Source: Streptomyces malachitofuscus (GTDB lineage: Bacteria > Actinomycetota > Actinomycetes > Streptomycetales > Streptomycetaceae). From it: DNA of 64,000 bases. Location: the NCBI RefSeq assembly GCF_014650055.1, contig NZ_BMUF01000003.1, forward strand, positions 248,001 through 312,000, in the 5' to 3' direction. The notes under the pieces were generated by a model. The model ran no database searches. It saw only the letters and a list, made by a program, of their open reading frames with translations, and was not told where the DNA came from. A program made the translations under genes and the position numbers. The number at the start of each line of letters is the position of its first letter. The first letter of the stretch is position 1. Positions 1-9,156 of this stretch are shown here, piece by piece.

Positions 1-419
1 ACCGGAGCATGTCCAGCACCGGCGCCGACTTCCGGGGTCTCACCCCGCTCGTGCTGGCCGAGGCCCTGCGGCGGGCGGGCACCGTGGTGTGCGAGCCGGT
101 GCACCGCTTCCGCCTCGAGGCCCCGGCGGACGCCCTGGGCGCCCTGCTGCCGGCGCTGGCCGGGCTCGGCGCCGTACCGCGGACCACGGAGACCCGGGGC
201 GGCCTCTGTCTGCTGGACGGCACGGTGCCGGCGGCCCGGGTGCACGCGCTGGAGCAGCGGCTGCCGGGACTGACCAGGGGGGAGGGCGAGCTGGAGAGCG
301 CCTTCGCCCACTACGAGCCCGTCGGGTACGGGACGGTGCCCCGGCGTCCGCGCACGGATCACCACCCGCTGAACCGCAGCGAGTACTTGCTGAACGTGAC
401 GCGGAGGGTGGCCGGTTGA
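1..419 (+). CDS. C-terminal end of a Tet(M)/OtrA-type ribosomal-protection GTPase (partial)
   Basis: The reading frame is open from the left edge, so only the last ~139 residues are present. They match domains IV-V of the EF-G-like ribosomal-protection proteins that release tetracycline from the ribosome. Visible markers are SSTGADFRGLTPLVL, which parallels the Tet(M) stretch STPADFRMLAPIVL, a following AGT..CEP segment, and a basic RRPRTDHHPLNR tail like that of OtrA. The GTPase domain lies outside the window. In Streptomyces this family includes both true resistance proteins and chromosomal paralogues of unproven function, so resistance is an inference. It ends 33 bp from the convergent propeller gene with no obvious terminator hairpin. 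Confidence 0.8.
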   Translation, partial: RSMSSTGADFRGLTPLVLAEALRRAGTVVCEPVHRFRLEAPADALGALLPALAGLGAVPRTTETRGGLCLLDGTVPAARVHALEQRLPGLTRGEGELESAFAHYEPVGYGTVPRRPRTDHHPLNRSEYLLNVTRRVAG

Positions 420-452
420 GCCGACCCGGGGTGCCCATCCGCGCCCGCCCGT

Positions 453-1715
453 TCAGCCGGCCGACGGGCCGGACCAGCCTTGCGCCACCTGTCCCAGGCG
501 GACCCGCTGCGGGTGGTCGCCGACGGGGACGGAGGCGGTCTTCTCGCCGGTCGCGAAGTCGATGGCGGTGACCCGGTCGGCGCCGCTCTCCGAGACCACA
601 CAGGACTTCCCGTCACCGCTGACCGTGGCCCAGTACGGCTTGGACGCGGTGACGAGCGGCCCCTCCTCCAGGGTCGCCCGGTCGACGACGGTCGCGTAGT
701 CGTCCATGGTGCCCGCGACGCACAGCTTGGTGCCGTCGGGCTTCATGGTGATGCCGTGGTGCCGCGAGTCGTTGACCCAGGTGGTGCGGTCGGTGCTGGT
801 GGCCGGGTTCTTCGGCAGGGTCTTGGTGCGGGTGATCCGGTCGGTGGCGACGTCGTACTCGAAGAAGCCGTTGAAGAACGACACCTGGAAGTACAGCTTC
901 GACTCGTCGGGGGAGAACGCGGCCGGGCGCACCGCGTCGGAGTGGTCGCCGAGGCCGATGGCGTCGAGCCGCTCGCGCATGTCGATGACCTCGACCTGCT
1001 CGAAGGTGGTGGCGTCGACGACGGTGATGCGGCGGTCGCCCTTCGTCCAGTCCAGCCAGGTCGCGTCGAGCGCGGTGTTCACCTCGCCGATGGACATGTT
1101 CCAGATGTGCCTGCCGTCCGCGCTGAAGATGTTCTCGTGCGGCTTGTCGCCCGTGCGGAAGGATCCGAGTTCCTCGCCGGTTTCGATGTCCAGGACGTGC
1201 ACGGTGTTGGAGGTCGAGGCCGAGACGGCGACGCGCTTTCCGTCGGGGGAGACGGCCATGTGGTCGGAGCGGTAACCGGACACAGGTAAACGCCAGTTGA
1301 CCTCGCCGGTGGTGAGGTCCAGGGAGACGACGTCGGCGAAGCTCGGCCGGGAGACCACCACCGAGGCGCCGTCCGGCGTGGAGTACATGTCGTCGACGAA
1401 CTGGTCGTGGCCCTCGCCGACGCTGTTGCGGATGGCCATGAAGTAGATCCAGCGGATCGGGTCGGCGTTGATCTCGGCCATCCGCCGGTCCTTGTCGGGG
1501 ATCACGTTGATCCGTCCGAGCCTCGCGAAGTCGCCGGAGGACTCGATGACATCGGCGGTGCCGTCCCAGTTGTTGCCCACGAACAGCACCTCGCGCAGGG
1601 CGGTGGAGGAGTCCGGGGCGGGGCCGGCGGCGTTCGCGGCGCCGGCCGGTGCGGTGACGGTGAGAGCGAGGGCGGCGGCGAGGACGCCCAGGTGCCTGGT
1701 TCTGCGGAGCGGCAT
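453..1715 (-). CDS. Secreted YncE/YVTN-type beta-propeller protein
   Basis: 420 residues. The N-terminus (basic MPLRRTRH, then an Ala/Leu-rich core ending near AGAANA) is a Sec signal peptide of about 28 residues, so the product is probably extracellular. The rest has repeated blade signatures of the YncE/cytochrome-D1-like propeller: SPDGKRVAVSAS, DIETGEELG, SADGRHIWNMS, SPDESKLYFQ, KPDGTKLCVAG and DFATGEKTASV. Such proteins usually bind ligands or partners and no catalytic residues are recognisable. The ATG at 1715 has a GAAGAGAG ribosome site 7 bases upstream. It is divergent from a TetR regulator across a 178-bp gap containing an inverted repeat, so control by that regulator is likely but inferred. 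Confidence 0.8.
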   Translation of the reverse strand: MPLRRTRHLGVLAAALALTVTAPAGAANAAGPAPDSSTALREVLFVGNNWDGTADVIESSGDFARLGRINVIPDKDRRMAEINADPIRWIYFMAIRNSVGEGHDQFVDDMYSTPDGASVVVSRPSFADVVSLDLTTGEVNWRLPVSGYRSDHMAVSPDGKRVAVSASTSNTVHVLDIETGEELGSFRTGDKPHENIFSADGRHIWNMSIGEVNTALDATWLDWTKGDRRITVVDATTFEQVEVIDMRERLDAIGLGDHSDAVRPAAFSPDESKLYFQVSFFNGFFEYDVATDRITRTKTLPKNPATSTDRTTWVNDSRHHGITMKPDGTKLCVAGTMDDYATVVDRATLEEGPLVTASKPYWATVSGDGKSCVVSESGADRVTAIDFATGEKTASVPVGDHPQRVRLGQVAQGWSGPSAG

Positions 1716-1791
1716 GACGGCTCTCTTCTCTGCGAGTGGGGGCGCTATGAGTGGGACATGCCAAGGGGGTGAACGGGAATCTGAACAGGGG

Positions 1792-1820
1792 TACTTTCAG
1801 AATCAACTTACTGAAAAGTA
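1792..1820. promoter_or_regulatory. Inverted repeat, likely TetR operator
   Basis: TACTTTCAG (1792-1800) and CTGAAAAGTA (1811-1820) form an inverted repeat around a 10-base spacer, with one extra A in the right arm. It lies between the divergent propeller gene and the TetR gene, about 75 bp from each start, and is markedly AT-rich for this genome. Its position fits autoregulation plus control of the neighbour; binding itself is inferred. Confidence 0.45.
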
Positions 1821-1893
1821 AGGACGAGAGCCCCTTCTCCACAAGACTGCGTACACGACAAAATTGGCCGTGCGCACAAGGAGGGGAGGGCCG

Positions 1894-2556
1894 GTGCCGG
1901 ACAGACCGCGGGCACCGAGCGGCCGTTACGCGGGAAAGTCCGCGGAGGAGCGGAAGGCCGAGCGGCGACGCCGCTTTCTCGGTGCGGCGCTCGAGCTGTT
2001 CGGCGCCGGCCCCGGCTACCGGTCCACCACGGTCGCCGCCCTCAGTGAGGCCGCGGGGCTGTCGACCCGTCAGTTCTACGAGGAGTTCCGCAATCTCGAG
2101 GACGTGCTGGCCGCCCTCCACCTCCAGGTCAACGACCGGGCCGAGGCGGCGGTCCTGGCCGCGGCGGCCCGGACGGCGGACACCCCGCTCCCCGAGCGCG
2201 CCGACGCGATCTTCCGCGCCTACGCCGCCGATGTCACCGGCGACCCGCGCCGGATCCGCATCGCGTTCGTGGAGATCATCGGCGTCAGTCCGCGCCTGGA
2301 GGAACAGCGTCTCGCCCGCCGCGCCCAGTGGGTCGAGCTGATCTGCGCCGAGGCGCGGGCCGCCGTCGCACGGGGAGAGGCGGCGCCTCGCGACCACCGC
2401 CTCGCCGCGACGGGCTTCATCGGCAGCGTCAACGGCCTGCTGCACGACTGGAGCGCGGGGTGGGTGGAGGCCACCCTCGACGAGGTCGTGGAGGAACTGG
2501 TCCGTCAGCTCCTGAGCATCCTGCGCCCGCCCGGCCGGCCCCCACCGGCCGGCTGA
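1894..2556 (+). CDS. TetR-family transcriptional regulator
   Basis: 220 residues from a GTG at 1894, preferred because AAGGAGGGG ends 7 bases upstream; a TTG at 1864 would add 10 residues but has no ribosome site. The N-terminal helix-turn-helix (residues ~20-70) reads FLGAALELFG, TTVAALSEAAGLSTRQFYEEF, typical of TetR/AcrR. The C-terminal ligand domain is unremarkable, so the effector cannot be named. The protein has a short basic, proline-rich N-terminal tail. The gene ends only 6 bp before the convergent SDR gene. Confidence 0.88.
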   Translation: MPDRPRAPSGRYAGKSAEERKAERRRRFLGAALELFGAGPGYRSTTVAALSEAAGLSTRQFYEEFRNLEDVLAALHLQVNDRAEAAVLAAAARTADTPLPERADAIFRAYAADVTGDPRRIRIAFVEIIGVSPRLEEQRLARRAQWVELICAEARAAVARGEAAPRDHRLAATGFIGSVNGLLHDWSAGWVEATLDEVVEELVRQLLSILRPPGRPPPAG

Positions 2557-2562
2557 GCGCCG

Positions 2563-3465
2563 TCAGCCGCCGTGCGAGGTACGGGTGCGGAGCAGGTCCG
2601 GGAAGCCGATGCGGGCGTAGAACTCGGTACGCACCCGGTCGGCGAGGTCACTGACCGCCTCGGAGCCGTCTCCGGCGGGGTCGACGGTGACCCGGAAGGG
2701 GCGGCGGCCCTTCGGGGCGCCCACGACGTCGACGATCCGGCGGGCGACCTCCGCCACGTCGGCGTCCGGCGGGGTCATGGCGGCGAGCCGCTTGCCCACG
2801 TCGTCCATCAGACCGGCGTACTCCGCCTCGTAGGCCTCGGCCGTGGCGGTGTCCCGGGGGTGCATCGCGTGGGCGAAGTGGTTCGTGCCGGAGGTGAAGA
2901 CACCGGGGACGACGAGGGAGGTGTCGATGCCGAAACGCGACAGCTCGACCGCGTAGCTCTTCGCCAGGTGGTCCATCGCGGCCTTGGCGCCGAAGTACGG
3001 CGCGAGGTACGGGGGAGTGCCCCCGTAGGTGCTGGACGAGCCGACCCACACCAGCAGTCCGTCCCGGCGGGCCCGCATCTGCGGGAGCACGGCCCGGTTG
3101 ACCCGCTGGGTGGAGAGCACGTTGGTGTCGTAGATCTCGGCCAGCTGCTCCGGGGTGAAGGCCTCGGCGGGGCCGAGCACCATGTGGCCTGCGTTGTGGA
3201 CGACGACGTCGACGCCGCCGGCCGCGGCGGTGACGGACTCGACGGCCGCGTCCACGGACTCCTGGTCGGAGACGTCGAGTTCGACGGTGCGCAGGGCGAC
3301 GCCGTGGGTGTCGGCGTGGGCGAGGGCGTCGGCGACCGCGGGGGCGTTGCGCCCGGTGGTCTGCCGGATCCCGGCGTAGACGGTGTGCCCGGCGTCCGCG
3401 AGGGCGCGGGCGGCCAGCGCGCCGAAGCCGCTGGAGGCACCGGTGACCAGAATGACGTGGGACAT
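2563..3465 (-). CDS. Short-chain dehydrogenase/reductase
   Basis: 300 residues. Classical SDR features are present: nucleotide-binding TGASSGFG near the N-terminus, HNAGH in place of the usual NNAG, a Ser in VGSSSTYGG, and catalytic YFGAK (YxxxK). It is an NAD(P)-dependent oxidoreductase of unknown substrate; the long C-terminal extension resembles SDRs annotated as oxidoreductases acting on large hydrophobic substrates. ATG 3465 has CAGGAG 7 bases upstream. It follows the zinc alcohol dehydrogenase gene by 38 bp on the same strand, so the two probably form an operon controlled by the divergent LysR regulator. Confidence 0.9.
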   Translation of the reverse strand: MSHVILVTGASSGFGALAARALADAGHTVYAGIRQTTGRNAPAVADALAHADTHGVALRTVELDVSDQESVDAAVESVTAAAGGVDVVVHNAGHMVLGPAEAFTPEQLAEIYDTNVLSTQRVNRAVLPQMRARRDGLLVWVGSSSTYGGTPPYLAPYFGAKAAMDHLAKSYAVELSRFGIDTSLVVPGVFTSGTNHFAHAMHPRDTATAEAYEAEYAGLMDDVGKRLAAMTPPDADVAEVARRIVDVVGAPKGRRPFRVTVDPAGDGSEAVSDLADRVRTEFYARIGFPDLLRTRTSHGG

Positions 3466-3503
3466 CTCGAGCTCCTGAGGGGCGGCGGGAACGGGGGAGG
3501 GGG

Positions 3504-4517
3504 TCAGGCGAAGGTGATGACGCTGCGGCCCCTGGCGGTGCCCGCGCCCATCGCCTCCAGAACGGCCGGTGCCTCGTCCAGGGAGACGGGGGTGACGTCC
3601 GGCAGGATGTCGTGCCCGGCGGAGAAGGCGAGGGTGTCGCGCAGATCGTGCGGCGAGCCGGACGGGGAGGCCACCACGTGCAGCCGGTTGAGGATCATGG
3701 GCTGGGTCGGCAGCACCAGCGGATCCTGGCCGTAACCGCACAGCACCAGCGTCCCGTCGGGAGCCAGACCACCGAGCGCGGCGGCGGCCGCCTCGGTCGA
3801 GGGGGAGGCGTTGAGCACCAGGTCCGCGCCTCCGCCCCACGCCTTGAGCGCCTGCGCCGGGTCCGACTCCTGGGTGGCGACGAAGAGCTCCGCGCCCAGC
3901 GCCTTGGCCTGGTCCTCGCCGCGCCGGGACCGGCCGACGACCGCCACCCGTGCCCCCATGGCGGCCGCGTAGCGCACCGCGAGACCGCCCACGCCCCCGG
4001 CGCCCACCACGGCCACCCGGGCGCCGGCCCGCACCCCGCCCTGCCGCAGCCCGTTGAAGGCGGTCAGCCCGGCGCACATCAGCGGCGCGGCGGCCACCGG
4101 GTCCGTACCGTCCGGCAGCGGCGTGACGAAGCCCGCCTTGAGCAGCGCGTACGGGGCGTACCCGCCGTCGGCGACGATGCCCGTGACCACCTTGCGCGGG
4201 CAGAGGATCTGTTCCCCGCGGACGCACTGGTCGCAGTGCCCGCACGAGTCGTACAGGAACTGGGCGCCCACCGCGGTACCGACCTCGGGAAAGGTCACAC
4301 CCTCGCCGACGGCCGTCACCACCCCGGTGATCTCATGGCCGGGCACCACGGGGAACCGGGCGAACGGATAGTGGCCCCGCAGCAGGTTCAGGTCGGTGAA
4401 GCAGATACCGCAGGCGGTGACGTCGACGAGGACCTCGCCCGGGCCGGGCTCCGGGACCTCCAGGTCCTGCAGGGAGATCGGGGCGCCTGCCCCGGTGGCG
4501 ACGGCGGCACGCATCAT
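3504..4517 (-). CDS. Zinc-dependent medium-chain alcohol dehydrogenase
   Basis: 337 residues. Catalytic zinc ligands are visible as ACGICFTDL and GHE, and the structural zinc site as CGHCDQCVRGEQILC. The Rossmann motif is VGAGGVGG. It oxidises or reduces an alcohol/aldehyde pair with NAD(P); the substrate is not evident. Two adjacent ATGs exist at 4517 and 4514, and GGAGAA favours 4517. It is first of a probable two-gene unit with the SDR and is divergent from the LysR gene 226 bp away. Confidence 0.9.
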   Translation of the reverse strand: MMRAAVATGAGAPISLQDLEVPEPGPGEVLVDVTACGICFTDLNLLRGHYPFARFPVVPGHEITGVVTAVGEGVTFPEVGTAVGAQFLYDSCGHCDQCVRGEQILCPRKVVTGIVADGGYAPYALLKAGFVTPLPDGTDPVAAAPLMCAGLTAFNGLRQGGVRAGARVAVVGAGGVGGLAVRYAAAMGARVAVVGRSRRGEDQAKALGAELFVATQESDPAQALKAWGGGADLVLNASPSTEAAAAALGGLAPDGTLVLCGYGQDPLVLPTQPMILNRLHVVASPSGSPHDLRDTLAFSAGHDILPDVTPVSLDEAPAVLEAMGAGTARGRSVITFA

Positions 4518-4743
4518 GGGAGTTCTCCGGGGGACGCGGGCGGGCGAACGAAGATCGCTCACGGTCGGTACCGCGGGATACGGTGGGAGCACATCCGGCC
4601 GGACGGGGTAGCGGTCCGGCCCCGGGGATAACGCTCCCGTGCGGTATGTGACCAGCGTGGCGCGCCGGTTCGCGCAGGTCCAATGCTTCCTGCCGGGCCG
4701 GCGATGCCGGCGGCGCATCGCCGCAGGAAGCCGGGGAGGCGAC

Positions 4744-5736
4744 ATGAACGGCGGACAGAGCGATCTGGACCTGCGCAGACTGCGGGGCTTCGTCGCCGTG
4801 GCCGAACGGCTGCACTTCGGACAGGCCGCGGCGGCCCTGCACGTCACTCAGCCCGCCCTCTCCCGCCAGATCCAGCAGCTGGAGCACGACCTCGGCGTCG
4901 CCCTCTTCACCCGCAACAGCCGGGAGGTCACCCTGACGCCCGCCGGTGAGCAGTTCCTCGAGGACTCCAGGGCCCTGCTGGCCGCCGCCCGCACAGCCCG
5001 GGACCGCGCGCGGCGCATCGCCACGGGTGAGAACCTGCTCAAGGTCGGTTTCATGCTCAGCTGCGACATCACCGCTCCGCTGCACGCCTTCTCGGCGCAC
5101 CACCCCGAGGTGCGCATCGAACTGGTCCGGCTGCGCTGGTGGGCCCAGTCGAAGGACCTCCTCGACGGCACCGCCGACGTCGGATTCGTCCGTCTGCCCG
5201 TCGACTCCGAGCGGCTGAACGTGCTGCCCCTGTACCGGGAACGGCTCAGCGCCGTCCTGCCCGCCCGCCACCCCCTGGCCGGCGAGGAGGCCCTCGGCCT
5301 TCACGATCTCGCGAACGAACCGCTGCTGCGGTACGCCGGCGCCGACCCCGCCTGGTCCGCCGTCTGGAACGCCGACCCGCGCCCCGACGGCACACGGCCC
5401 GTGCACGGCCCCGACGTCCACGACATGGAGGAGATCCTGGCGTACGTCCGCGCGGGACGCGGCGTGGTGCTGGTGCCGGAGTCGGTCGCGGCGGTCTTCC
5501 CCCGCCCCGACACCGCCTATGTCCCGGTCTCCGACGTCCCGCCCGGTGCGGTGGCCCTCGCCTGGGACCCCACCCGCCCTTCACCCCTCGTCGAGAGCTT
5601 CGTGGCGGCGACCCGGAGCACCCGCGCCGGCGACCCGGCGGGAGAGGACCCCGACGGCCGGTCCGCATCCCGCCCGGGCGCGGACCGGCCGGATCCCGTC
5701 ACTCGTCCCAGGCCTGGATCAGTGTCTGCCCGGTGA
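4744..5736 (+). CDS. LysR-family transcriptional regulator
   Basis: 330 residues. The N-terminal winged helix is clear: LRGFVAVAERLHFGQAAAAL then TQPALSRQIQQLEHDLG and LFTRNSREVTLTPAG. A periplasmic-binding-like effector domain follows. ATG 4744 is supported by GGGGAGG 4 bases upstream; the open frame extends upstream but without a better start. Its place opposite the alcohol dehydrogenase/SDR pair is the classic LysR arrangement, with ACCG-N7-CGGT at 4570-4584 in the gap as a possible site. The last 38 bp overlap the convergent SnoaL-like gene. The C-terminal ~40 residues are low-complexity Pro/Arg/Asp and probably disordered. Confidence 0.9.
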   Translation: MNGGQSDLDLRRLRGFVAVAERLHFGQAAAALHVTQPALSRQIQQLEHDLGVALFTRNSREVTLTPAGEQFLEDSRALLAAARTARDRARRIATGENLLKVGFMLSCDITAPLHAFSAHHPEVRIELVRLRWWAQSKDLLDGTADVGFVRLPVDSERLNVLPLYRERLSAVLPARHPLAGEEALGLHDLANEPLLRYAGADPAWSAVWNADPRPDGTRPVHGPDVHDMEEILAYVRAGRGVVLVPESVAAVFPRPDTAYVPVSDVPPGAVALAWDPTRPSPLVESFVAATRSTRAGDPAGEDPDGRSASRPGADRPDPVTRPRPGSVSAR

Positions 5737-6064
5737 TCTTGCCGTCCCGCAGGGTGAGCATCGACTCCGAGAGGACCCGCACGCCGTCCGGGTACCGGCA
5801 GCTCTCGCTGTAGGCGGCATGGTCGCCCTGGACGACGCACGCCTCCAGCGTGTGCGTCATGTCGCGGCTGTAGACGTCGTCGAGCATGGCGGCGATCTCG
5901 TCCCGGCCGTGCAGGACCTTGGGGTGGCTGGGCTGGGTGTTGCGGTCCACGATGCGCATCTCCGCGTCGTCCGCGTAGAGCGACACCAGTGTCGCCGAGG
6001 TGTCCGCCTCGATGCCCCGGCGCAGTGTGTCGGTGCCGAAGACGGGTTGTGCCGCGGTTGTCAT
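5699..6064 (-). CDS. SnoaL-like / NTF2-fold protein
   Basis: 121 residues with the small NTF2-like pattern: a helical start, then LVSLYADDAEMRIVD, a middle stretch HGRDEIAAMLDDVYSRDMTH, and a terminal strand ESMLTLRDGKITGQ. Family members are cyclases, isomerases or ligand-binding domains; nothing here identifies the substrate. ATG 6064 has GGAGGAGG 9 bases upstream. Its 3' end overlaps the 3' end of the LysR gene by 38 bp on the opposite strand, so antisense interference is possible. Confidence 0.8.
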   Translation of the reverse strand: MTTAAQPVFGTDTLRRGIEADTSATLVSLYADDAEMRIVDRNTQPSHPKVLHGRDEIAAMLDDVYSRDMTHTLEACVVQGDHAAYSESCRYPDGVRVLSESMLTLRDGKITGQTLIQAWDE

Positions 6065-6178
6065 GATGACCTACCTCCTCCGAGGCCGCGGCCCGGACCT
6101 CCGGCGGGCCGAGACGGCCTCTCCTACGAGCGTCCTCCGGCCCCGGGGGCAGGGCAAGCCATACGGCCCCGGCCGCGG

Positions 6179-7933
6179 TCACTCACCCGTCGCCAGGAAC
6201 TGCGTCGCCGCCAGCTCCGCGTACAGCGGATCGCCGGTCACCAGCTCCCGGTGCCTGCCGACGGCGCGGACCCGGCCCGCGTCCATCACCACGATCCGGT
6301 CGGCCGTCGTCACCGTGGACAGCCGGTGCGCGACCACCAGGACCGTCGTCGTGCGCGCCACGTCGGCGACGGTGTCGCGCAGCGCCGCCTCGTTCACCGC
6401 GTCGAGCTGCGAGGTGGCCTCGTCGAGCAGCAGCAGCCGGGGCCGGCGCAGCAGGGCCCGGGCGATGGCGACCCGCTGGCGCTCGCCGCCGGACAGCTTG
6501 GTCCCGCGATGCCCGACAAGGGTGTCGAGACCGTCCGGCAGCCGGGACACCAGACCGTCCAGCCGGGTCGTCTTCAGCACCCGCGTCAGCGTGCCGTCGT
6601 CCGCCTCGGGGTTTCCGAGCAGCAGATTGTCCCGCAGGGAGCCCGAGAGCACCGGTGCGTCCTGTTCCACATAGCCGATCGCGGCCCGCAGCCGCGACAG
6701 TTCCCAGTCGGCCAGATCACGGCCGTCGAGCGTGATCACCCCGGAGTCGGGCTCGTAGAACCGCTCGATGAGGGAGAAGACCGTGGTCTTTCCCGCTCCT
6801 GACGGGCCGACGAACGCGGTCAAGCCCTGCGCGGGCACGGTGAACGTCACTCCGTGATGGACGTACGGCAGATCGTCGGCGTAACGGAAGCGGACGTCCT
6901 CGAAGGCGAGCGCCGCGGGCAGCGTGCCGGGGCCGGGCAGCTCCACCGGGCCGGCCGCGGGTTCGGCGGGCAGCCGCAGCGCCTCCTGGATGCGGGCCAG
7001 GGCGGCGCTGCCCGTCTGGTACTGCGTGACAGCGCCGACGACCTCCTGGATCGGCGCCATCAGATAGAAGACGAACAGCAGGAACGCCACGAGCGTCCCG
7101 ATGTCGATGGCGCCCGTCGCCACCCGCGCCCCGCCCACCGCGAGCACCGTGATGAACGCGATCTGCATCGCCAGCCCGGCCGTGTTCCCCGCCGCGGCCG
7201 ACCACTTGGCGGCCCGCACACTCTGCCGCCACGACTCCTGCGCGGCCTCGTGCAGCGTGCGCTCCTCCCGCGGCTCGGCACCCGACGCCTTCACCGTGCG
7301 CAGCGCGCCCAGCACCCGCTCCAGCGAGGCACCCATCACGCCGACCGCGTCCTGCGCCCGCCGGGAGGCCCGGTTGATGCGCGGCACGATCACACCCAGC
7401 ACCGTACCGGCGACCACGATCACCCCCAGCGTGACGGCCAGCAGCACCGGGTCCACCAGGCCCATCAGCACCACGGTCGCGGCGAGTGTCAGACCGCCGG
7501 TGCCGAGACCGACCAGCGAATCGGTGGTCACCTCGCGCAGCAGCGTGGTGTCCGAGGTGATGCGGGCCATCAGATCGCCCGGCTCACTGCGGTCCACGGC
7601 TGGGATCCGCAGCCGCAGCAGATACGACGACAGCGAGCGCCGCGCCCCCAGCACCACCGACTCCGCGGTGCGCCGCAGCACGTACGAACCCAGCGCCCCC
7701 AGCACCGCGTTGGCGACGACCAGGGCCGACATCAGCAGCAGCGCGCCCGTGATGGCGCGGTCGTCCGAGAGGTCGTCGATCAGCTCCCGGGCCACCAGCG
7801 GCAGCATCAGCCCCGTCGCACCGGTCATCAGCGAGAGCAGGGCACCGCCCAGCAGGGCCCACCGGTGCGGCCGCACATATCCGAGCAGCAGCCGCCAGGC
7901 CGGCGGGCCGGATTCCTCGGTCACGACGCTCAC
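6179..7933 (-). CDS. ABC exporter, fused permease and ATPase
   Basis: 584 residues in the usual half-transporter order. A six-helix ABC membrane domain (residues ~20-300) is followed by a nucleotide-binding domain with Walker [11 protein letters not shown]-loop YVEQD, signature LSGGERQR, Walker B LLLLDEAT and switch AHRLST. It should act as a homodimeric exporter of a lipid or drug-like compound (MsbA/LmrA type). GTG 7933 has AGGGGG 5-6 bases upstream. It is monocistronic and divergent from the mycothiol dehydrogenase gene. Confidence 0.92.
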   Translation of the reverse strand: MSVVTEESGPPAWRLLLGYVRPHRWALLGGALLSLMTGATGLMLPLVARELIDDLSDDRAITGALLLMSALVVANAVLGALGSYVLRRTAESVVLGARRSLSSYLLRLRIPAVDRSEPGDLMARITSDTTLLREVTTDSLVGLGTGGLTLAATVVLMGLVDPVLLAVTLGVIVVAGTVLGVIVPRINRASRRAQDAVGVMGASLERVLGALRTVKASGAEPREERTLHEAAQESWRQSVRAAKWSAAAGNTAGLAMQIAFITVLAVGGARVATGAIDIGTLVAFLLFVFYLMAPIQEVVGAVTQYQTGSAALARIQEALRLPAEPAAGPVELPGPGTLPAALAFEDVRFRYADDLPYVHHGVTFTVPAQGLTAFVGPSGAGKTTVFSLIERFYEPDSGVITLDGRDLADWELSRLRAAIGYVEQDAPVLSGSLRDNLLLGNPEADDGTLTRVLKTTRLDGLVSRLPDGLDTLVGHRGTKLSGGERQRVAIARALLRRPRLLLLDEATSQLDAVNEAALRDTVADVARTTTVLVVAHRLSTVTTADRIVVMDAGRVRAVGRHRELVTGDPLYAELAATQFLATGE

Positions 7934-8067
7934 ATGGCCCCCCTGGGTGACGTGTGGAGGTTCAGGCTACGTCGGGGGAGAGGACCCGCCGCACGGCGGT
8001 CGGCACGGACGATCGTTCCCGCGTAGGGTCGAAGGGACGGACACCGGCCGACGAAGGAGTCAGCACC

Positions 8068-9156
8068 ATGGCCCAGGAAGTACGCGGCGTGATCGCACCC
8101 GGCAAGGACGAGCCGGTGCGGATCGAGACGGTCGTCGTACCCGACCCGGGACCCGGCGAGGCGGTCGTGCGGGTCCAGGCCTGCGGGGTGTGCCACACCG
8201 ACCTCCACTACAAGCAGGGCGGCATCAGCGACGACTTCCCCTTCCTGCTCGGCCACGAGGCCGCGGGCGTCGTCGAGTCGGTCGGCGACGGTGTCACCGA
8301 TGTCGAGCCGGGCGACTTCGTGATCCTCAACTGGCGCGCCGTGTGCGGGAAGTGCCGCGCCTGTCTGCGGGGCCGCCCCTGGTACTGCTTCGACACCCAC
8401 AACGCGCAACAGAAGATGACGCTGGCCGCCACCGGCCAGGAACTCTCCCCGGCCCTGGGCATCGGCGCCTTCGCCGAGAAGACCCTGGTGGCCGCCGGAC
8501 AGTGCACCAAGGTCGACCCCGCGGTGTCCGCGCAGGTCGCCGGACTGCTCGGCTGCGGAGTGATGGCCGGCATCGGCGCCGCGATCAACACCGGCAAGGT
8601 CGGCCGCGGCGACTCGGTCGCCGTCATCGGCTGCGGCGGCGTCGGGGACGCGGCGATCGCCGGCTCCCGGCTGGCCGGCGCGGCGAAGATCATCGCCGTC
8701 GACATCGACGCCCGCAAGCTGGAGACGGCGCGCTCCATGGGCGCCACCCACACGGTCGACTCGCGCGAGACCGACCCGGTCGAGGCGATCCGCGAACTCA
8801 CCGACGGCTTCGGAGCCGACGTCGTCATCGAGGCCGTCGGCCGCCCCGAGACGTACGAACAGGCCTTCTATGCACGCGACCTGGCCGGCACGGTCGTCCT
8901 GGTCGGCGTGCCCACCCCGGAGATGAAGCTCGAACTGCCGCTCCTCGACGTCTTCGGACGCGGCGGCTCCCTGAAGTCCTCCTGGTACGGCGACTGTCTG
9001 CCCTCCCGCGACTTCCCGATGCTCATCGACCTGCATCTGCAGGGACGGCTGGACCTGGCCGCGTTCGTCACCGAGACCATCGGGCTCGACGAGGTGGAGA
9101 AGGCCTTCGACCGGATGCACCGCGGCGACGTGCTCCGTTCGGTGGTGGTGCTGTGA
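8068..9156 (+). CDS. mscR: S-(hydroxymethyl)mycothiol dehydrogenase
   Basis: 362 residues. It is a zinc alcohol dehydrogenase of the mycothiol-dependent formaldehyde dehydrogenase type. The enzyme oxidises the formaldehyde-mycothiol adduct with NAD and can also reduce S-nitrosomycothiol. Zinc sites are visible as [14 protein letters not shown] and GHE (catalytic) and [15 protein letters not shown] (structural); the dinucleotide motif is [12 protein letters not shown]. Several long stretches agree with the known actinobacterial family. ATG 8068 follows GAAGGAG with 8-base spacing; upstream in-frame codons lack a ribosome site. Its stop overlaps the start of the hydrolase gene, implying translational coupling. 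Confidence 0.9.
   Translation: MAQEVRGVIAPGKDEPVRIETVVVPDPGPGEAVVRVQACGVCHTDLHYKQGGISDDFPFLLGHEAAGVVESVGDGVTDVEPGDFVILNWRAVCGKCRACLRGRPWYCFDTHNAQQKMTLAATGQELSPALGIGAFAEKTLVAAGQCTKVDPAVSAQVAGLLGCGVMAGIGAAINTGKVGRGDSVAVIGCGGVGDAAIAGSRLAGAAKIIAVDIDARKLETARSMGATHTVDSRETDPVEAIRELTDGFGADVVIEAVGRPETYEQAFYARDLAGTVVLVGVPTPEMKLELPLLDVFGRGGSLKSSWYGDCLPSRDFPMLIDLHLQGRLDLAAFVTETIGLDEVEKAFDRMHRGDVLRSVVVL

Noticed and set aside
7101..9155. Plus-strand extension of the metallo-hydrolase frame far upstream
   Set aside because: It is a mirror of the ABC exporter gene and then runs in a wrong frame through mscR. Only the part from 9156 has the hydrolase motifs and a proper start.
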